Shown here piece after piece: positions 17,083 to 24,665 of a stretch of 58,780 bases of DNA. The stretch is from Azohydromonas caseinilytica (GTDB lineage: Bacteria; Pseudomonadota; Gammaproteobacteria; Burkholderiales; Burkholderiaceae_C). The notes below the pieces were generated by a model. It was not told the DNA's origin and ran no database searches. It worked only from the letters and a program-made list of their open reading frames with translations. Where the stretch lies: positions 1-58,780 of the forward strand of contig NZ_JABBFW010000034.1 of the NCBI RefSeq assembly GCF_012927045.1. The letters are read 5' to 3'. The position numbers were made by a program, and so were the translations under genes. Numbering within the stretch: position 1 is the stretch's first letter; the number at the start of each line of letters is the position of its first letter.

Positions 17083-17534
17083 CGGCGCCGGCCATGCTGC
17101 AGCGCGCCGACATCGCCGCGCGCATCCCCCACCAGGGCCGCATGTGCCTGCTCGACCGCGTGCGCGCGTGGGACGCGGAGGCCGTGACCTGCACCACCGG
17201 CAGCCATCGCGACACCGACAATCCCCTGCGCAGCGCCGGCGGCCTGCTGAGCCCCTGCGCCATCGAGTACGCCGCCCAGGCCATGGCGCTGCACGGCGCG
17301 CTGGTGGCGCCGCCCGAAGCCGGTCCGCGCCCGGGCTTCCTGGCCAGCGTGCGCGACGTGCGTTTCCACACCTCGCGGCTGGACCTGCTGCCGGGCGACC
17401 TGGAGATCCAGGTGCGGCGCCTGGCCGGTGCCGGCTCGCAGGTGCTCTATCAATTCCGGGTGAGCAGCGATGGCGCCCTCGTGGCCGAGGGCCGCGCCGC
17501 CGTGGTGCTGGACACGCCGCTGCCCCCGTCCTGA
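17079..17534 (+). CDS. 3-hydroxyacyl-ACP dehydratase (ApeP-like hot-dog protein)
   Basis: A 151-residue hot-dog protein with IAARIPHQGRMCLLDRV, the usual N-terminal His-containing turn of FabZ/FabA-like dehydratases, then LLSPCAIEYAAQAMALHGAL, with an acidic residue on the central helix, and FLASVRDVRFHTSRLDLLPGD. It is presumed to work with the smaller hot-dog protein at 9182. The GTG at 17079 overlaps the previous stop as GTGA; an ATG at 17094 is the alternative. It is followed after 14 bp by the ketoreductase. Confidence 0.85.
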   Translation: MTAPAMLQRADIAARIPHQGRMCLLDRVRAWDAEAVTCTTGSHRDTDNPLRSAGGLLSPCAIEYAAQAMALHGALVAPPEAGPRPGFLASVRDVRFHTSRLDLLPGDLEIQVRRLAGAGSQVLYQFRVSSDGALVAEGRAAVVLDTPLPPS

Positions 17535-17548
17535 ACGGAGGAGACCTC

Positions 17549-18280
17549 ATGACCCTGGCCGGCAAACGCGCCCTCGTCACCGGTGCCAGCGGCGCGCTGG
17601 GCAGCGCCATCGCACGCCAGCTCGCCCGCGATGGTGCGCACGTGCTGCTGCAGGCGCACTCGCGCCCCGACGCGGTGGCGCAACTCGCCGAAGAGATCCG
17701 CGGCGCCGGCGGCAGCGCCGAGCCGCTGGTGTTCGACGTCAGCGACGCCGCGGCCGCGCGCGCCGCCTGCGAGGCGCTGCTGCGCGACGGCCCGGTGCAG
17801 GTCATCGTCAACAACGCCGGCGTGCACGACGACGCCGTGTTCCCCGGCATGCGTGCCGAGCAGTGGCACCGCGTCATCGACGTCTCGCTGCACGGCTTCT
17901 TCCATGTCACGCAGCCGCTGCTGCTGCACATGCTGCGCACGCGCTGGGGCCGCATCCTCAACATCTCCTCGGTGGCCGCGCTGGCAGGCAACCGTGGACA
18001 GGTCAACTACGCCGCGGCCAAGGGCGCGCTCAACAGTGCCACGCGCGCGCTCTCGCTGGAGGTCGCCAGCCGCGGCGTCACGGTCAATGCCATCGCGCCG
18101 GGCATCATCGCCTCGCCCATGGCCGAGCAGGCCTTCGACAAGGCGGCGATCGAGCAGCTCGTGCCGGCCAAGCGCGCGGGCACGCCCGAGGAGGTGGCGG
18201 CACTGGCGAGCTTCCTGGCCAGCCCGCAGGCCGGCTACATCAGCGGGCAGGTGATCTCCATCAACGGCGGGATGTACTGA
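17549..18280 (+). CDS. 3-oxoacyl-ACP reductase (FabG-like) of the aryl-polyene cluster
   Basis: A 243-residue classical short-chain dehydrogenase. The NADPH motif is ALVTGASGALGSAIA, the structural NNAG motif is VIVNNAGVHDD, and the catalytic residues are Ser141 (ILNISSVAAL), Tyr154 and Lys158 (VNYAAAKGALN); the C-terminal GYISGQVISINGGMY is typical of FabG. It reduces the 3-keto group after each condensation. A strong GGAGGAG ribosome site precedes the ATG. It is probably the last enzyme gene of the biosynthetic operon. Confidence 0.92.
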   Translation: MTLAGKRALVTGASGALGSAIARQLARDGAHVLLQAHSRPDAVAQLAEEIRGAGGSAEPLVFDVSDAAAARAACEALLRDGPVQVIVNNAGVHDDAVFPGMRAEQWHRVIDVSLHGFFHVTQPLLLHMLRTRWGRILNISSVAALAGNRGQVNYAAAKGALNSATRALSLEVASRGVTVNAIAPGIIASPMAEQAFDKAAIEQLVPAKRAGTPEEVAALASFLASPQAGYISGQVISINGGMY

Positions 18281-18435
18281 CGACAGGGGCGCCTCGCAGC
18301 GTGCACACGGCCTGAAGGCGGCGCCGCCCACCTGGACGCGCTCTCCCGCCGGACGCGGGCAACCGCGGGGACGAAGCTGGCGCCCGAAAGGGTGAACGGC
18401 GGGGGATGGGGCACCATCCGCCGGCATCGGCCACC

Positions 18436-18441
18436 TACACT
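18436..18441 (+). promoter_or_regulatory. candidate -10 element before the lipoprotein gene
   Basis: TACACT lies 41-46 bp before the lipoprotein start at 18482, in the 200-bp gap after the ketoreductase. A self-complementary GC block, GGCGGCGCCGCC at 18317-18328, could terminate or attenuate the upstream operon. There is no clear -35 hexamer. Confidence 0.28.
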
Positions 18442-18481
18442 GCCGCGTCCCTTTCACTCCCCTGTCCCCAGGAGAACACCC

Positions 18482-19021
18482 ATGAAGAAGAAGGCCCTGA
18501 GCTGGATGCTGCCGGTGGCGGTGATTGCGCTGAGCGGTTGCGCGGCCAACGTTGTCAAGAGCGGCAACAACGACATCCGCGTGCCGCCCGAGGCGGCGAA
18601 GAAGATCGTGCTGAGCGTGAGCGGCGCCCCGACAGTGACCGGCTCGGCCGATTGGGCACCGTTCCGGGGCGAACTGCGCAACGCCTTCGCCAATGAGGCC
18701 GAGGCCGCCGGCATCGCGTTCACGATGGGCGACGGCACGGTCAAGCCCACCGGCGAGGCGGGCACGCTGCTGTCGGTGCAGGTCAACGACTACCGCTACC
18801 TCAGCACGGGCGCGCGCTACGGCCTGGGCATCATGACGGGCAACGCCTTCGTCAATGCCAACGTGCGCTACCTCGACCTCAAGACCGGCCGCAGCTTCGG
18901 CGAGCAGACCGTCAACACCAGCTCCACGGCCTGGCAGGGCGTGTTCTCGGCCATGACCGACAAGCAGCTGCAGGCCATCGCGCACGACGTGGTGGGCGAG
19001 ATCCGCAAGCCGCAACGCTGA
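18482..19021 (+). CDS. DUF4410-like lipoprotein
   Basis: A 179-residue predicted lipoprotein. The signal MKKKALSWMLPVAVIALSGC ends in a lipobox (L-S-G-C), and the mature part includes VPPEAAKKIVLSVSG, WAPFRGELRNAFANEAEAAG, GTLLSVQVNDYRYLSTGARY and MTDKQLQAIAHDVVGEI, matching the DUF4410 lipoprotein pattern. The biochemical role is unknown; envelope location next to pigment export genes is suggestive only. AGGAGA provides a good ribosome site. Confidence 0.78.
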   Translation: MKKKALSWMLPVAVIALSGCAANVVKSGNNDIRVPPEAAKKIVLSVSGAPTVTGSADWAPFRGELRNAFANEAEAAGIAFTMGDGTVKPTGEAGTLLSVQVNDYRYLSTGARYGLGIMTGNAFVNANVRYLDLKTGRSFGEQTVNTSSTAWQGVFSAMTDKQLQAIAHDVVGEIRKPQR

Positions 19022-19052
19022 GCGCCCCGCACTGATCGTCAGGAGGGACGCC

Positions 19053-19622
19053 ATGGCCATTCGTACCACCGCCGCGGCCCTCCTGGTGGCCGCGCTGCCG
19101 CTGGCCGCCACTGCGCAGTCGCTGCCCGATCCGGGCTACCTGTGCTGCAACATGCGCACCAGCGGCAACTGGATCAGCGACATCAACTATGCCTCCAGCG
19201 GAACGCGCGTGATCCCTGCGGGCACGCCGGTCACGCCCACCGGTTTCGGGCGCTACCGGGTGCACGTCACCATCGAGGGCACCCCGCAGGACATCGGCAA
19301 CGACTACAGCCGCGAGCTCGACATGGGCGTCTTTGCCCGGCGCTACGTGGTGCCCGACAACCCCGCCGCCGCGATTGCGAAGATGCCGCGCAAGGTGCGC
19401 CAAGCCATCCAATCCGCGCGCGTGATGCCGGGCATGACGCGCGAGCAGGTGCTGATGGCCGTGGGCTACCCGATCACCAGCGAGAACCCCAATCTGAACG
19501 CCAGGGTCTGGCGCTACTGGCTGTCGAGGACCCAGGAATTCCAGGTGGTGTTCGATGCCAGGAACCGCGTCGGGGAAGTCATCGCCGATCCGCAGACCCG
19601 AGCTCTGGCGGTGATGAACTGA
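19053..19622 (+). CDS. exported protein with a C-terminal BamE/OmlA-like domain
   Basis: A 189-residue secreted or periplasmic protein with signal peptide MAIRTTAAALLVAALPLAATAQS. The middle region (GTRVIPAGTPVTPTGFGRYRVHV) looks like a small beta-rich domain. The C-terminal third, VMPGMTREQVLMAVGYPI followed by ARVWRYWLSRTQEFQVVFD, is the SmpA/OmlA (BamE-like) fold. There is no lipobox. It follows the lipoprotein by 31 bp with a GGAGG ribosome site, so both are probably one transcript. Its role is unknown. Confidence 0.75.
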   Translation: MAIRTTAAALLVAALPLAATAQSLPDPGYLCCNMRTSGNWISDINYASSGTRVIPAGTPVTPTGFGRYRVHVTIEGTPQDIGNDYSRELDMGVFARRYVVPDNPAAAIAKMPRKVRQAIQSARVMPGMTREQVLMAVGYPITSENPNLNARVWRYWLSRTQEFQVVFDARNRVGEVIADPQTRALAVMN

Positions 19623-19631
19623 GAAGGTGCG

Positions 19632-19651
19632 CCCGGCGCCACGCGGCCGGG
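19632..19651. terminator. weak hairpin between convergent operons
   Basis: CCCGGC (19632-19637) pairs with GCCGGG (19646-19651) around an 8-nt loop in the 30-bp gap between two converging genes. The stem is short and there is no T-run, so it is only a possible bidirectional terminator. Confidence 0.35.
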
Positions 19652-19652
19652 A

Positions 19653-20456
19653 TCAGGGCTGGAACGGCGGGCGCCGCAGCCCGCGGCGCAGCAGCAGTAC
19701 CGGCAGCCGCAGCACGAACTCCAGCACCAGCCGCGTGTGCATCCAGGTCAGCAGCACGTTGTCGCGGCCATAGCGGAAGTGCGAGACACCGCCCTCCTCG
19801 GGCTTGAGGTACTTCACCGGCGCGTCGATGTTGACGGGCTTGACGCCGCGCCAGGCCAGGCGCACCACGGCCTCGGTGTCGAAGTCGAAGCGCCGCATCC
19901 AGGGCTGGCGCGCCATCACCGCCACCAGCGCCGCCACCGGGTAGACGCGGAAGCCGTAGAGCGAATCGCCCACGCCGGCGCCCAGCGTCTCCAAATCGGT
20001 CCAGCCGTTGGAGATGCGCCGCCCGCGCACGCGCAGCAGCGGCGCGCTGGCGTCGAACACCGGCTTGCCCAGGATCATGGCCTCGGGCCGCCGCATCGAC
20101 GCCTGCATGAAGCTCGGGATCAGCGCCGCGGGATGCTGCCCGTCGGCGTCCATGGTCAGCGCGTGCGTGAAGCCGGCGGCCTGCGCAGCCTTCAGGCCAT
20201 GCAGCACGGCCGATCCCTTGCCCTGGTTGCGCGGCAGCACCCACACGCGCAGGCCAGCGTCGTCCTGTGCCATGCGCTGCAGCCCCTCGGCGGTACCGTC
20301 GTTGCTGCCGTCCACCACCACCCACACCGGGCACCACTGCGCACGCGCCTCGCGCACCGTCTCGTAGACCTTGGCACCGGTGTTGTAGCTGGGGATGAGG
20401 ACGAGGTGCGTGCGCGACGGCGTGGCCACGGCGGCGGAAACGGTGCTGGAGGTCAT
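19653..20456 (-). CDS. GT2-family glycosyltransferase of the aryl-polyene cluster
   Basis: A 267-residue GT-A fold family 2 glycosyltransferase: THLVLIPSYNTGAKV, VVVDGSNDGTAEGL, LPRNQGKGSAVLHGL, and the DxD-type metal site MDADGQHP. The C-terminal part has a hydrophobic, basic stretch (VLEFVLRLPVLLLRRGLRR) suggesting membrane association. It probably attaches a sugar or related group to the polyene or its lipid anchor. Its start overlaps the PlsC-like stop by 4 nt; it is the last gene of the minus-strand tailoring operon. Confidence 0.87.
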   Translation of the reverse strand: MTSSTVSAAVATPSRTHLVLIPSYNTGAKVYETVREARAQWCPVWVVVDGSNDGTAEGLQRMAQDDAGLRVWVLPRNQGKGSAVLHGLKAAQAAGFTHALTMDADGQHPAALIPSFMQASMRRPEAMILGKPVFDASAPLLRVRGRRISNGWTDLETLGAGVGDSLYGFRVYPVAALVAVMARQPWMRRFDFDTEAVVRLAWRGVKPVNIDAPVKYLKPEEGGVSHFRYGRDNVLLTWMHTRLVLEFVLRLPVLLLRRGLRRPPFQP

Positions 20457-21202
20457 GGCTTGCGGGACGCCGGCGGCTTCACGTTCGCGGCGAAATAGTC
20501 CTCGAGCTGGCGCAGCAGCGCATCGGCGTCCGGCGAGGGCGCGAAGCGCTCGCCCAGGCGCAGCGTGAACACGATGGGCAGCGGCGGCAGGCGCCAGATC
20601 GGCCAGCCCTTGCCGAGATAGGGCGAGTCGGTGTCGATGAACACCGTCTGGATCGGCGCATTGGCCAGCTTGGCGATCAGCGTCACGCCCGGGCGAAAGG
20701 GGTTGACCGGGTACTTCGTGGTGCGCGTGCCTTCCGGAAAGATCACGAGCTGGCCGCCGGCCCGCAGGTCCTCGATGGCCAGGCGCACCATGCTGCGCGG
20801 CGAGTCGTTGCGGATGTAGCGCGCCAGGCGGGCGCCGGCGCCCAGGAACAGGTTGCGCATCAGCTGCGCCTTCATGATGCAGGCGCTGCGCGGCAGCCGC
20901 GCCACCAGCGCCAGCGCGTCGATCATGCTGGGATGGTTGGCCACCACGATCAGCCCGGGCTCGTCACGCAGCGTGTCGAGCACGCGGTTGTCGATGCGCA
21001 GCATGCCGCTGCAGCGGGCGATGGCCCAGAACAGCCGGTAGCCGTAGGCGATGCCCGCGCGCCCGACGGCCCGCCCGCGCGGGCGCGGCAGCACCGGGTA
21101 CAGCAGCATCGCGATCGCGTTCCAGCTCAGCGATATCAACCCCAGCAACGCCAGCTGGCCATGCAGCAGCAGCGTCAGCGGCAGCGCAAGCAACGACTTC
21201 AT
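20453..21202 (-). CDS. PlsC-like 1-acyl-glycerol-phosphate acyltransferase family protein
   Basis: A 249-residue membrane-anchored acyltransferase with an N-terminal hydrophobic segment (LLALPLTLLLHGQLALLGLISL), the NHxxxxD box as VVANHPSMIDALAL, and the glycerophosphate-binding box as VIFPEGTRTTKY. It is distinct from the LpxL-like enzyme at 9490; clusters of this type carry both. It likely acylates the lipid part of the conjugate. It lies 6 bp after the MipA-like gene and overlaps the glycosyltransferase gene. Confidence 0.87.
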   Translation of the reverse strand: MKSLLALPLTLLLHGQLALLGLISLSWNAIAMLLYPVLPRPRGRAVGRAGIAYGYRLFWAIARCSGMLRIDNRVLDTLRDEPGLIVVANHPSMIDALALVARLPRSACIMKAQLMRNLFLGAGARLARYIRNDSPRSMVRLAIEDLRAGGQLVIFPEGTRTTKYPVNPFRPGVTLIAKLANAPIQTVFIDTDSPYLGKGWPIWRLPPLPIVFTLRLGERFAPSPDADALLRQLEDYFAANVKPPASRKP

Positions 21203-21208
21203 CCGGCC

Positions 21209-22027
21209 TCAGTCCTCATCAACCTGTCGATCCGACGTCGCGAACACCCACGACACCGCGACGCCCACGGACCAATGCTCGCGCTGGCGCACCAGCGGGC
21301 TGTCCAGGAAGCTCGCTCCGCGCAGGCTGTCCCAGCGCAGGAAACCGCCCAACCACCAGTTGTCCACGCGCCGCGACACGGCCCCCAGCAGGTACCCACC
21401 GGCCGCGCCACCGCCGGGGCGGTAGGCCGGGCGTCCGGGCGCTGCCTCCGCCGGGGAGACGCCGTAGAACAGCTCGTTGTAGCGCCGGTCCTGCGCGATG
21501 GCCGCCGCCGCCACCCCGACGCGCCAGCCGCGCAGGTCGGTCAGGTCGAGGTTGAGCTGCGGCGTGGCGACCCAGCCCTTGAAGCCGCCGTTGGAGCCCA
21601 CGCCCAGCGCGGCACGCACGGGCAGCCGCAGGTCGAGCTTCCAGCCCTGGCCGCGGCCCAGGGTCCAGTTGACGTTGGGGCCGAACTCGACGATGGGCGG
21701 CAGGTCCTCCATGCCGCGGCGCGCCTCGTTGTCGTCGCTGCGCGTGGGCGGACTGGCCGCCAGGCTGAGATCGAAGTCCAGCCGGTCGGTTTCCAGGAGC
21801 ACGGCGCGCGCGCCCTCGCGGTCGGCCTTGAGGATCTCGCCGCGGTACACGACGTAGGGCACCGGCAGCACCCAGGTGTGCGACTGGTCCGAGCCGCGGT
21901 AGTGCGGCAGCCGCAGCACCCCGGCGCCGAGGCCCAGCTCCCACAGCGGCTGCGACTGCGCCCGCGCCAGCGGCGCGGCCAGCACCAGGGTCAGCGCCAC
22001 GGGCGCGGCAACGATGCTTTTCCTCAT
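21209..22027 (-). CDS. MipA/OmpV-family outer-membrane protein
   Basis: A 272-residue beta-barrel-type protein of the MipA/OmpV family. MRKSIVAAPVALTLVLAAPLARAQS is the signal peptide, followed by WELGLGAGVLRLPHYRGSDQS, VLPVPYVVYRGEILKADREGARA and the closing strand HWSVGVAVSWVFATSDRQ, near but not at the C-terminus. MipA-like proteins sit in the outer membrane; here it may form or support the export route for the pigment. The start overlaps the chorismatase stop (ATGA). Confidence 0.85.
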   Translation of the reverse strand: MRKSIVAAPVALTLVLAAPLARAQSQPLWELGLGAGVLRLPHYRGSDQSHTWVLPVPYVVYRGEILKADREGARAVLLETDRLDFDLSLAASPPTRSDDNEARRGMEDLPPIVEFGPNVNWTLGRGQGWKLDLRLPVRAALGVGSNGGFKGWVATPQLNLDLTDLRGWRVGVAAAAIAQDRRYNELFYGVSPAEAAPGRPAYRPGGGAAGGYLLGAVSRRVDNWWLGGFLRWDSLRGASFLDSPLVRQREHWSVGVAVSWVFATSDRQVDED

Positions 22028-23031
22028 GTGACCAGTTCCCCTGGGGCGCTGCCATGCGCCTCGATCTCGACCAGCAGGTCGGCACGGCAGACATCGGCCT
22101 GCAGCATCACGGCCGAGCGCACGGCGTGCGCATCGGCGCCCAGTCGGTCCTGCAGCAGGCGCTGCACCGTGGCGGCGTGCTCGGCATGGCGCACGTAGAT
22201 CACGCAGTCGAAGTCCCGCAGCGCAAGGCGCGCGCTGCAGCGCGCCTCGGCCGCGGCGATCACCGTCTGCAGGTTGAGCAGCGTCTCCAGCGTCTGCGCC
22301 TCGACATCGCCCGCATGCAGGCTGAGATGGCCGGCAATGCTGGCCGTGCCGGAAACCAGCAGCGCCACCCGTCCCGGCGGCAACGGCACCAGCGCCGCGC
22401 GCGAGAAGGTCGGGCTGCGCGGGCCGTACGCCGACGGGTAGTGGTAGGCCGGCACCTGGCGCGGGTTCTCCACCGGCACGGCGGCCTGCGTGCCGGCCAG
22501 GAAACGCACGCACAGGGGCCCGCCCTGCACGCCCAGGCAGCTCGCGGCCGGTGCCCCCTCGAAGGCCGCCTGGCCGGCGTCCAGGAAGGCGAGCTGGCGC
22601 CCGGCGTTGAAATGGCGGTAGCGCTCCAGCCCGTCCTGCGCCTCGTTGATGCGCGGCACGTAGTTCCACAGCCGCAGCAGGTGGCGGCACCCGGTAGCCT
22701 GCAGCGCGGCAAAGATGTCGGCATAGGCCTGGCGCACCAGGGCCTGCAGCCCGATGCCCTCTGCCGCCTCGTCGATCTCCAGCGCGCCCCAGAGCCAGCG
22801 CCCGTCATGGCGCCAGCGCACCCGGCCGCTGCGGCCCTCCCGCACCGTGCCGACGCCGCTCCAGGCGTCCACCATCGGGGCGGCCGACAGCACCGGCGCG
22901 CGCACCGCGTCCGGGCCATCGCCATAGCCCAGGCCACCGAGCAGCGTGGTCGCGAGCAGAGACTGAGGCCAGGCCGCCAGCGCCATGCGCCGGACCTGCA
23001 GCGGCGCTGGGGCAAGGAGCGACGTCGTCAT
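22024..23031 (-). CDS. xanB2: XanB2-like chorismatase (chorismate to hydroxybenzoate)
   Basis: A 335-residue protein of the FkbO/Hyg5/XanB2 chorismatase family. These enzymes cleave chorismate to pyruvate plus a hydroxybenzoate or dihydroxybenzoate without cofactors. Diagnostic segments are RLWNYVPRINEAQDGLERYRHFNAGRQLAF, VGTVREGRSG and a RidA-like C-terminal domain (NLQTVIAAAEAR, DFDCVIYVRHAEHAATVQ, MLQADVCRADLLVEIEAHG). XanB2 of Xanthomonas yields 3- and 4-hydroxybenzoate and feeds the yellow pigment xanthomonadin. Position in the tailoring operon, overlapping the halogenase-like gene, fits supply of the aryl starter. Which isomer is formed cannot be read from the sequence. Confidence 0.87.
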   Translation of the reverse strand: MTTSLLAPAPLQVRRMALAAWPQSLLATTLLGGLGYGDGPDAVRAPVLSAAPMVDAWSGVGTVREGRSGRVRWRHDGRWLWGALEIDEAAEGIGLQALVRQAYADIFAALQATGCRHLLRLWNYVPRINEAQDGLERYRHFNAGRQLAFLDAGQAAFEGAPAASCLGVQGGPLCVRFLAGTQAAVPVENPRQVPAYHYPSAYGPRSPTFSRAALVPLPPGRVALLVSGTASIAGHLSLHAGDVEAQTLETLLNLQTVIAAAEARCSARLALRDFDCVIYVRHAEHAATVQRLLQDRLGADAHAVRSAVMLQADVCRADLLVEIEAHGSAPGELVT

Positions 23032-24365
23032 GACTGGATGGTCTCGCCCTGCAGCGGCCCGAGGTCGCGGATGTTGCGCCGGCGCATCTTCCAGGCGCCG
23101 AAAGTGCGCCGGGCATGGCGCAGCGACACCATGTAGTACAGCGCCTTGAGGACGCGCAGCGAGCGCCAGATCGGCGTGCCGCGGTAGAGGTCACCGGCCA
23201 GCAGCGACAGCAGCGCCTCCTTCACCCGGAACATGTTCTGCGGGTACATAAAGAACTCGCGCATGGTCGGGTTGGTGACGCGGAAAATGAACCACGAGAA
23301 CTCGCGCGGACCCTTGCGCATCATGGCCTCGAAGCGCCGCCGCGCGCGCGCAGCCTCCGCGCCCGGACGGTCCAGGCAGGTGGCCACGACCTCGGCGCCC
23401 TCGAAGGCACTCTGCATGGCCAGGAACACGCCCGAGGAGAACACCGGGTCGATGAAGGCAAAGGCGTCGCCCAGCAGCAGGTAGCGCTCGCCGCTGCAGT
23501 GCGTGGCGCTGTAGGAGTAGTTGCCCGTGGCGTGCACCACGTCGTCCACCAGCGTGGCGTCCTTGAGCCGCTCGGCGAGCTTGGGACACAGGGCGATGGT
23601 GTCGGCGAAGAAGTCCTTGAGCGGCTTGTTGCGCGACTTCAGGTAATACGGCCAGCACACCGCGCCCACGCTGGTGGTGCCGTCGGCCAGCGGAATGAAC
23701 CAGAACCAGCCGTGCGCGAACCAGAAGATGGTGATGTTGCCTTCGAGCTGCCCGGGCAGGCGCTGGGCGTCGCGGAAGTGGCCGAACAGTGCCGAGCTGT
23801 TGTGCCTGGGGTTCTTCTCCTTGGCGCGCATCCTGTTGGCCAGGAAGGTGTCGCGGCCCGAGGCATCGATCACGAAGCGCGCACGCCAGCGGCACTCCTG
23901 GCCGTCGCCGAGCTGCGCCTGCACGGTGGCGCCCTCGGCATCGAAGTCCACCTCGCGCACGCGGCAGTTCTCCAGCGTGCGCGCGCCCTGCGCCGCGGCG
24001 TGGCGGAACAGGATCTCGTCCAGCTCCGAGCGCCGCACCTGCCAGGCATAGGGCAGCGACTTGTCCCAGGCGTCGCCAAACTCCAGGAAGCTGGAGTGCT
24101 CGTGCTGCGGCGAGACGAACTCCACGCCCCACTTGGGCATGCCGATGCGCTCCACCTCCCCGCGCAGCCCGAGCTTGTCGAACAACGGCACGTTGGCCGG
24201 CAGCAGTGACTCGCCGATGTGGAAGCGCGGATGCTGCGACTTCTCCAGCATCACCACATCGCGCCCCTGCTGCGCCAGCAGCGTCGCGATGGTGGAGCCG
24301 GCGGGGCCGCCGCCGATGACGAGCACATCGCAGTGTTGCGTCGCTTGGGGGGGAGAAGCGGTCAT
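23028..24365 (-). CDS. FAD-dependent halogenase-like flavoprotein
   Basis: A 445-residue flavoprotein of the tryptophan-halogenase/geranylgeranyl-reductase-like group. It has the N-terminal FAD motif VLVIGGGPAGSTIATLL, FHIGESLLPANVPLFDKLG, the second FAD motif YLLLGDAFAFIDPVFSSGVF, and the halogenase hallmark W-x-W-x-I-P, present as WFWFIP (residues 220-225). Lys78 in GMPKWGVEF is a candidate for the catalytic lysine. Flavin-dependent halogenases use FADH2, O2 and halide; a comparable gene accompanies xanthomonadin synthesis, whose products are brominated. The protein could instead be a hydroxylase or reductase. It is first in the operon, followed by the chorismatase with a 4-nt overlap. Confidence 0.83.
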   Translation of the reverse strand: MTASPPQATQHCDVLVIGGGPAGSTIATLLAQQGRDVVMLEKSQHPRFHIGESLLPANVPLFDKLGLRGEVERIGMPKWGVEFVSPQHEHSSFLEFGDAWDKSLPYAWQVRRSELDEILFRHAAAQGARTLENCRVREVDFDAEGATVQAQLGDGQECRWRARFVIDASGRDTFLANRMRAKEKNPRHNSSALFGHFRDAQRLPGQLEGNITIFWFAHGWFWFIPLADGTTSVGAVCWPYYLKSRNKPLKDFFADTIALCPKLAERLKDATLVDDVVHATGNYSYSATHCSGERYLLLGDAFAFIDPVFSSGVFLAMQSAFEGAEVVATCLDRPGAEAARARRRFEAMMRKGPREFSWFIFRVTNPTMREFFMYPQNMFRVKEALLSLLAGDLYRGTPIWRSLRVLKALYYMVSLRHARRTFGAWKMRRRNIRDLGPLQGETIQS

Positions 24366-24665
24366 GGGAACTCTCGGCGGGACGGGCGGACAGCGGCCGG
24401 AATCAGGAAACGGAATGCCACGGTCGAGACGTGGACATGAAGAGGCGCGATTGTGCCTTGCCCCTCTGCCCGAACCGCGCGCAGTCTGTCACGCCGTTCC
24501 GGATGCCGGGAAGGCCGGGGAGCGCTTCCTGTCGTGCTGCGCCTCGGCGCATCCGCGCTGCCGGTGGGCCGGTCTGACGAACTGGGCGGCAGGCCGATGC
24601 GTGCGTGCGGCAAAGCCCATAATCCCGCGCCGCCCGGACATCGATACCGTCACCTGCCCACTGCA
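24366..24665. other. divergent intergenic region, possible promoters
   Basis: A 300-bp gap between the halogenase-like gene (minus) and the antiporter (plus). A CATAAT hexamer at 24618-24623, about 43 bp before the antiporter ATG, is a possible -10 element. Nothing else is recognised; the short frames here have no homology that I can see. Confidence 0.4.
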
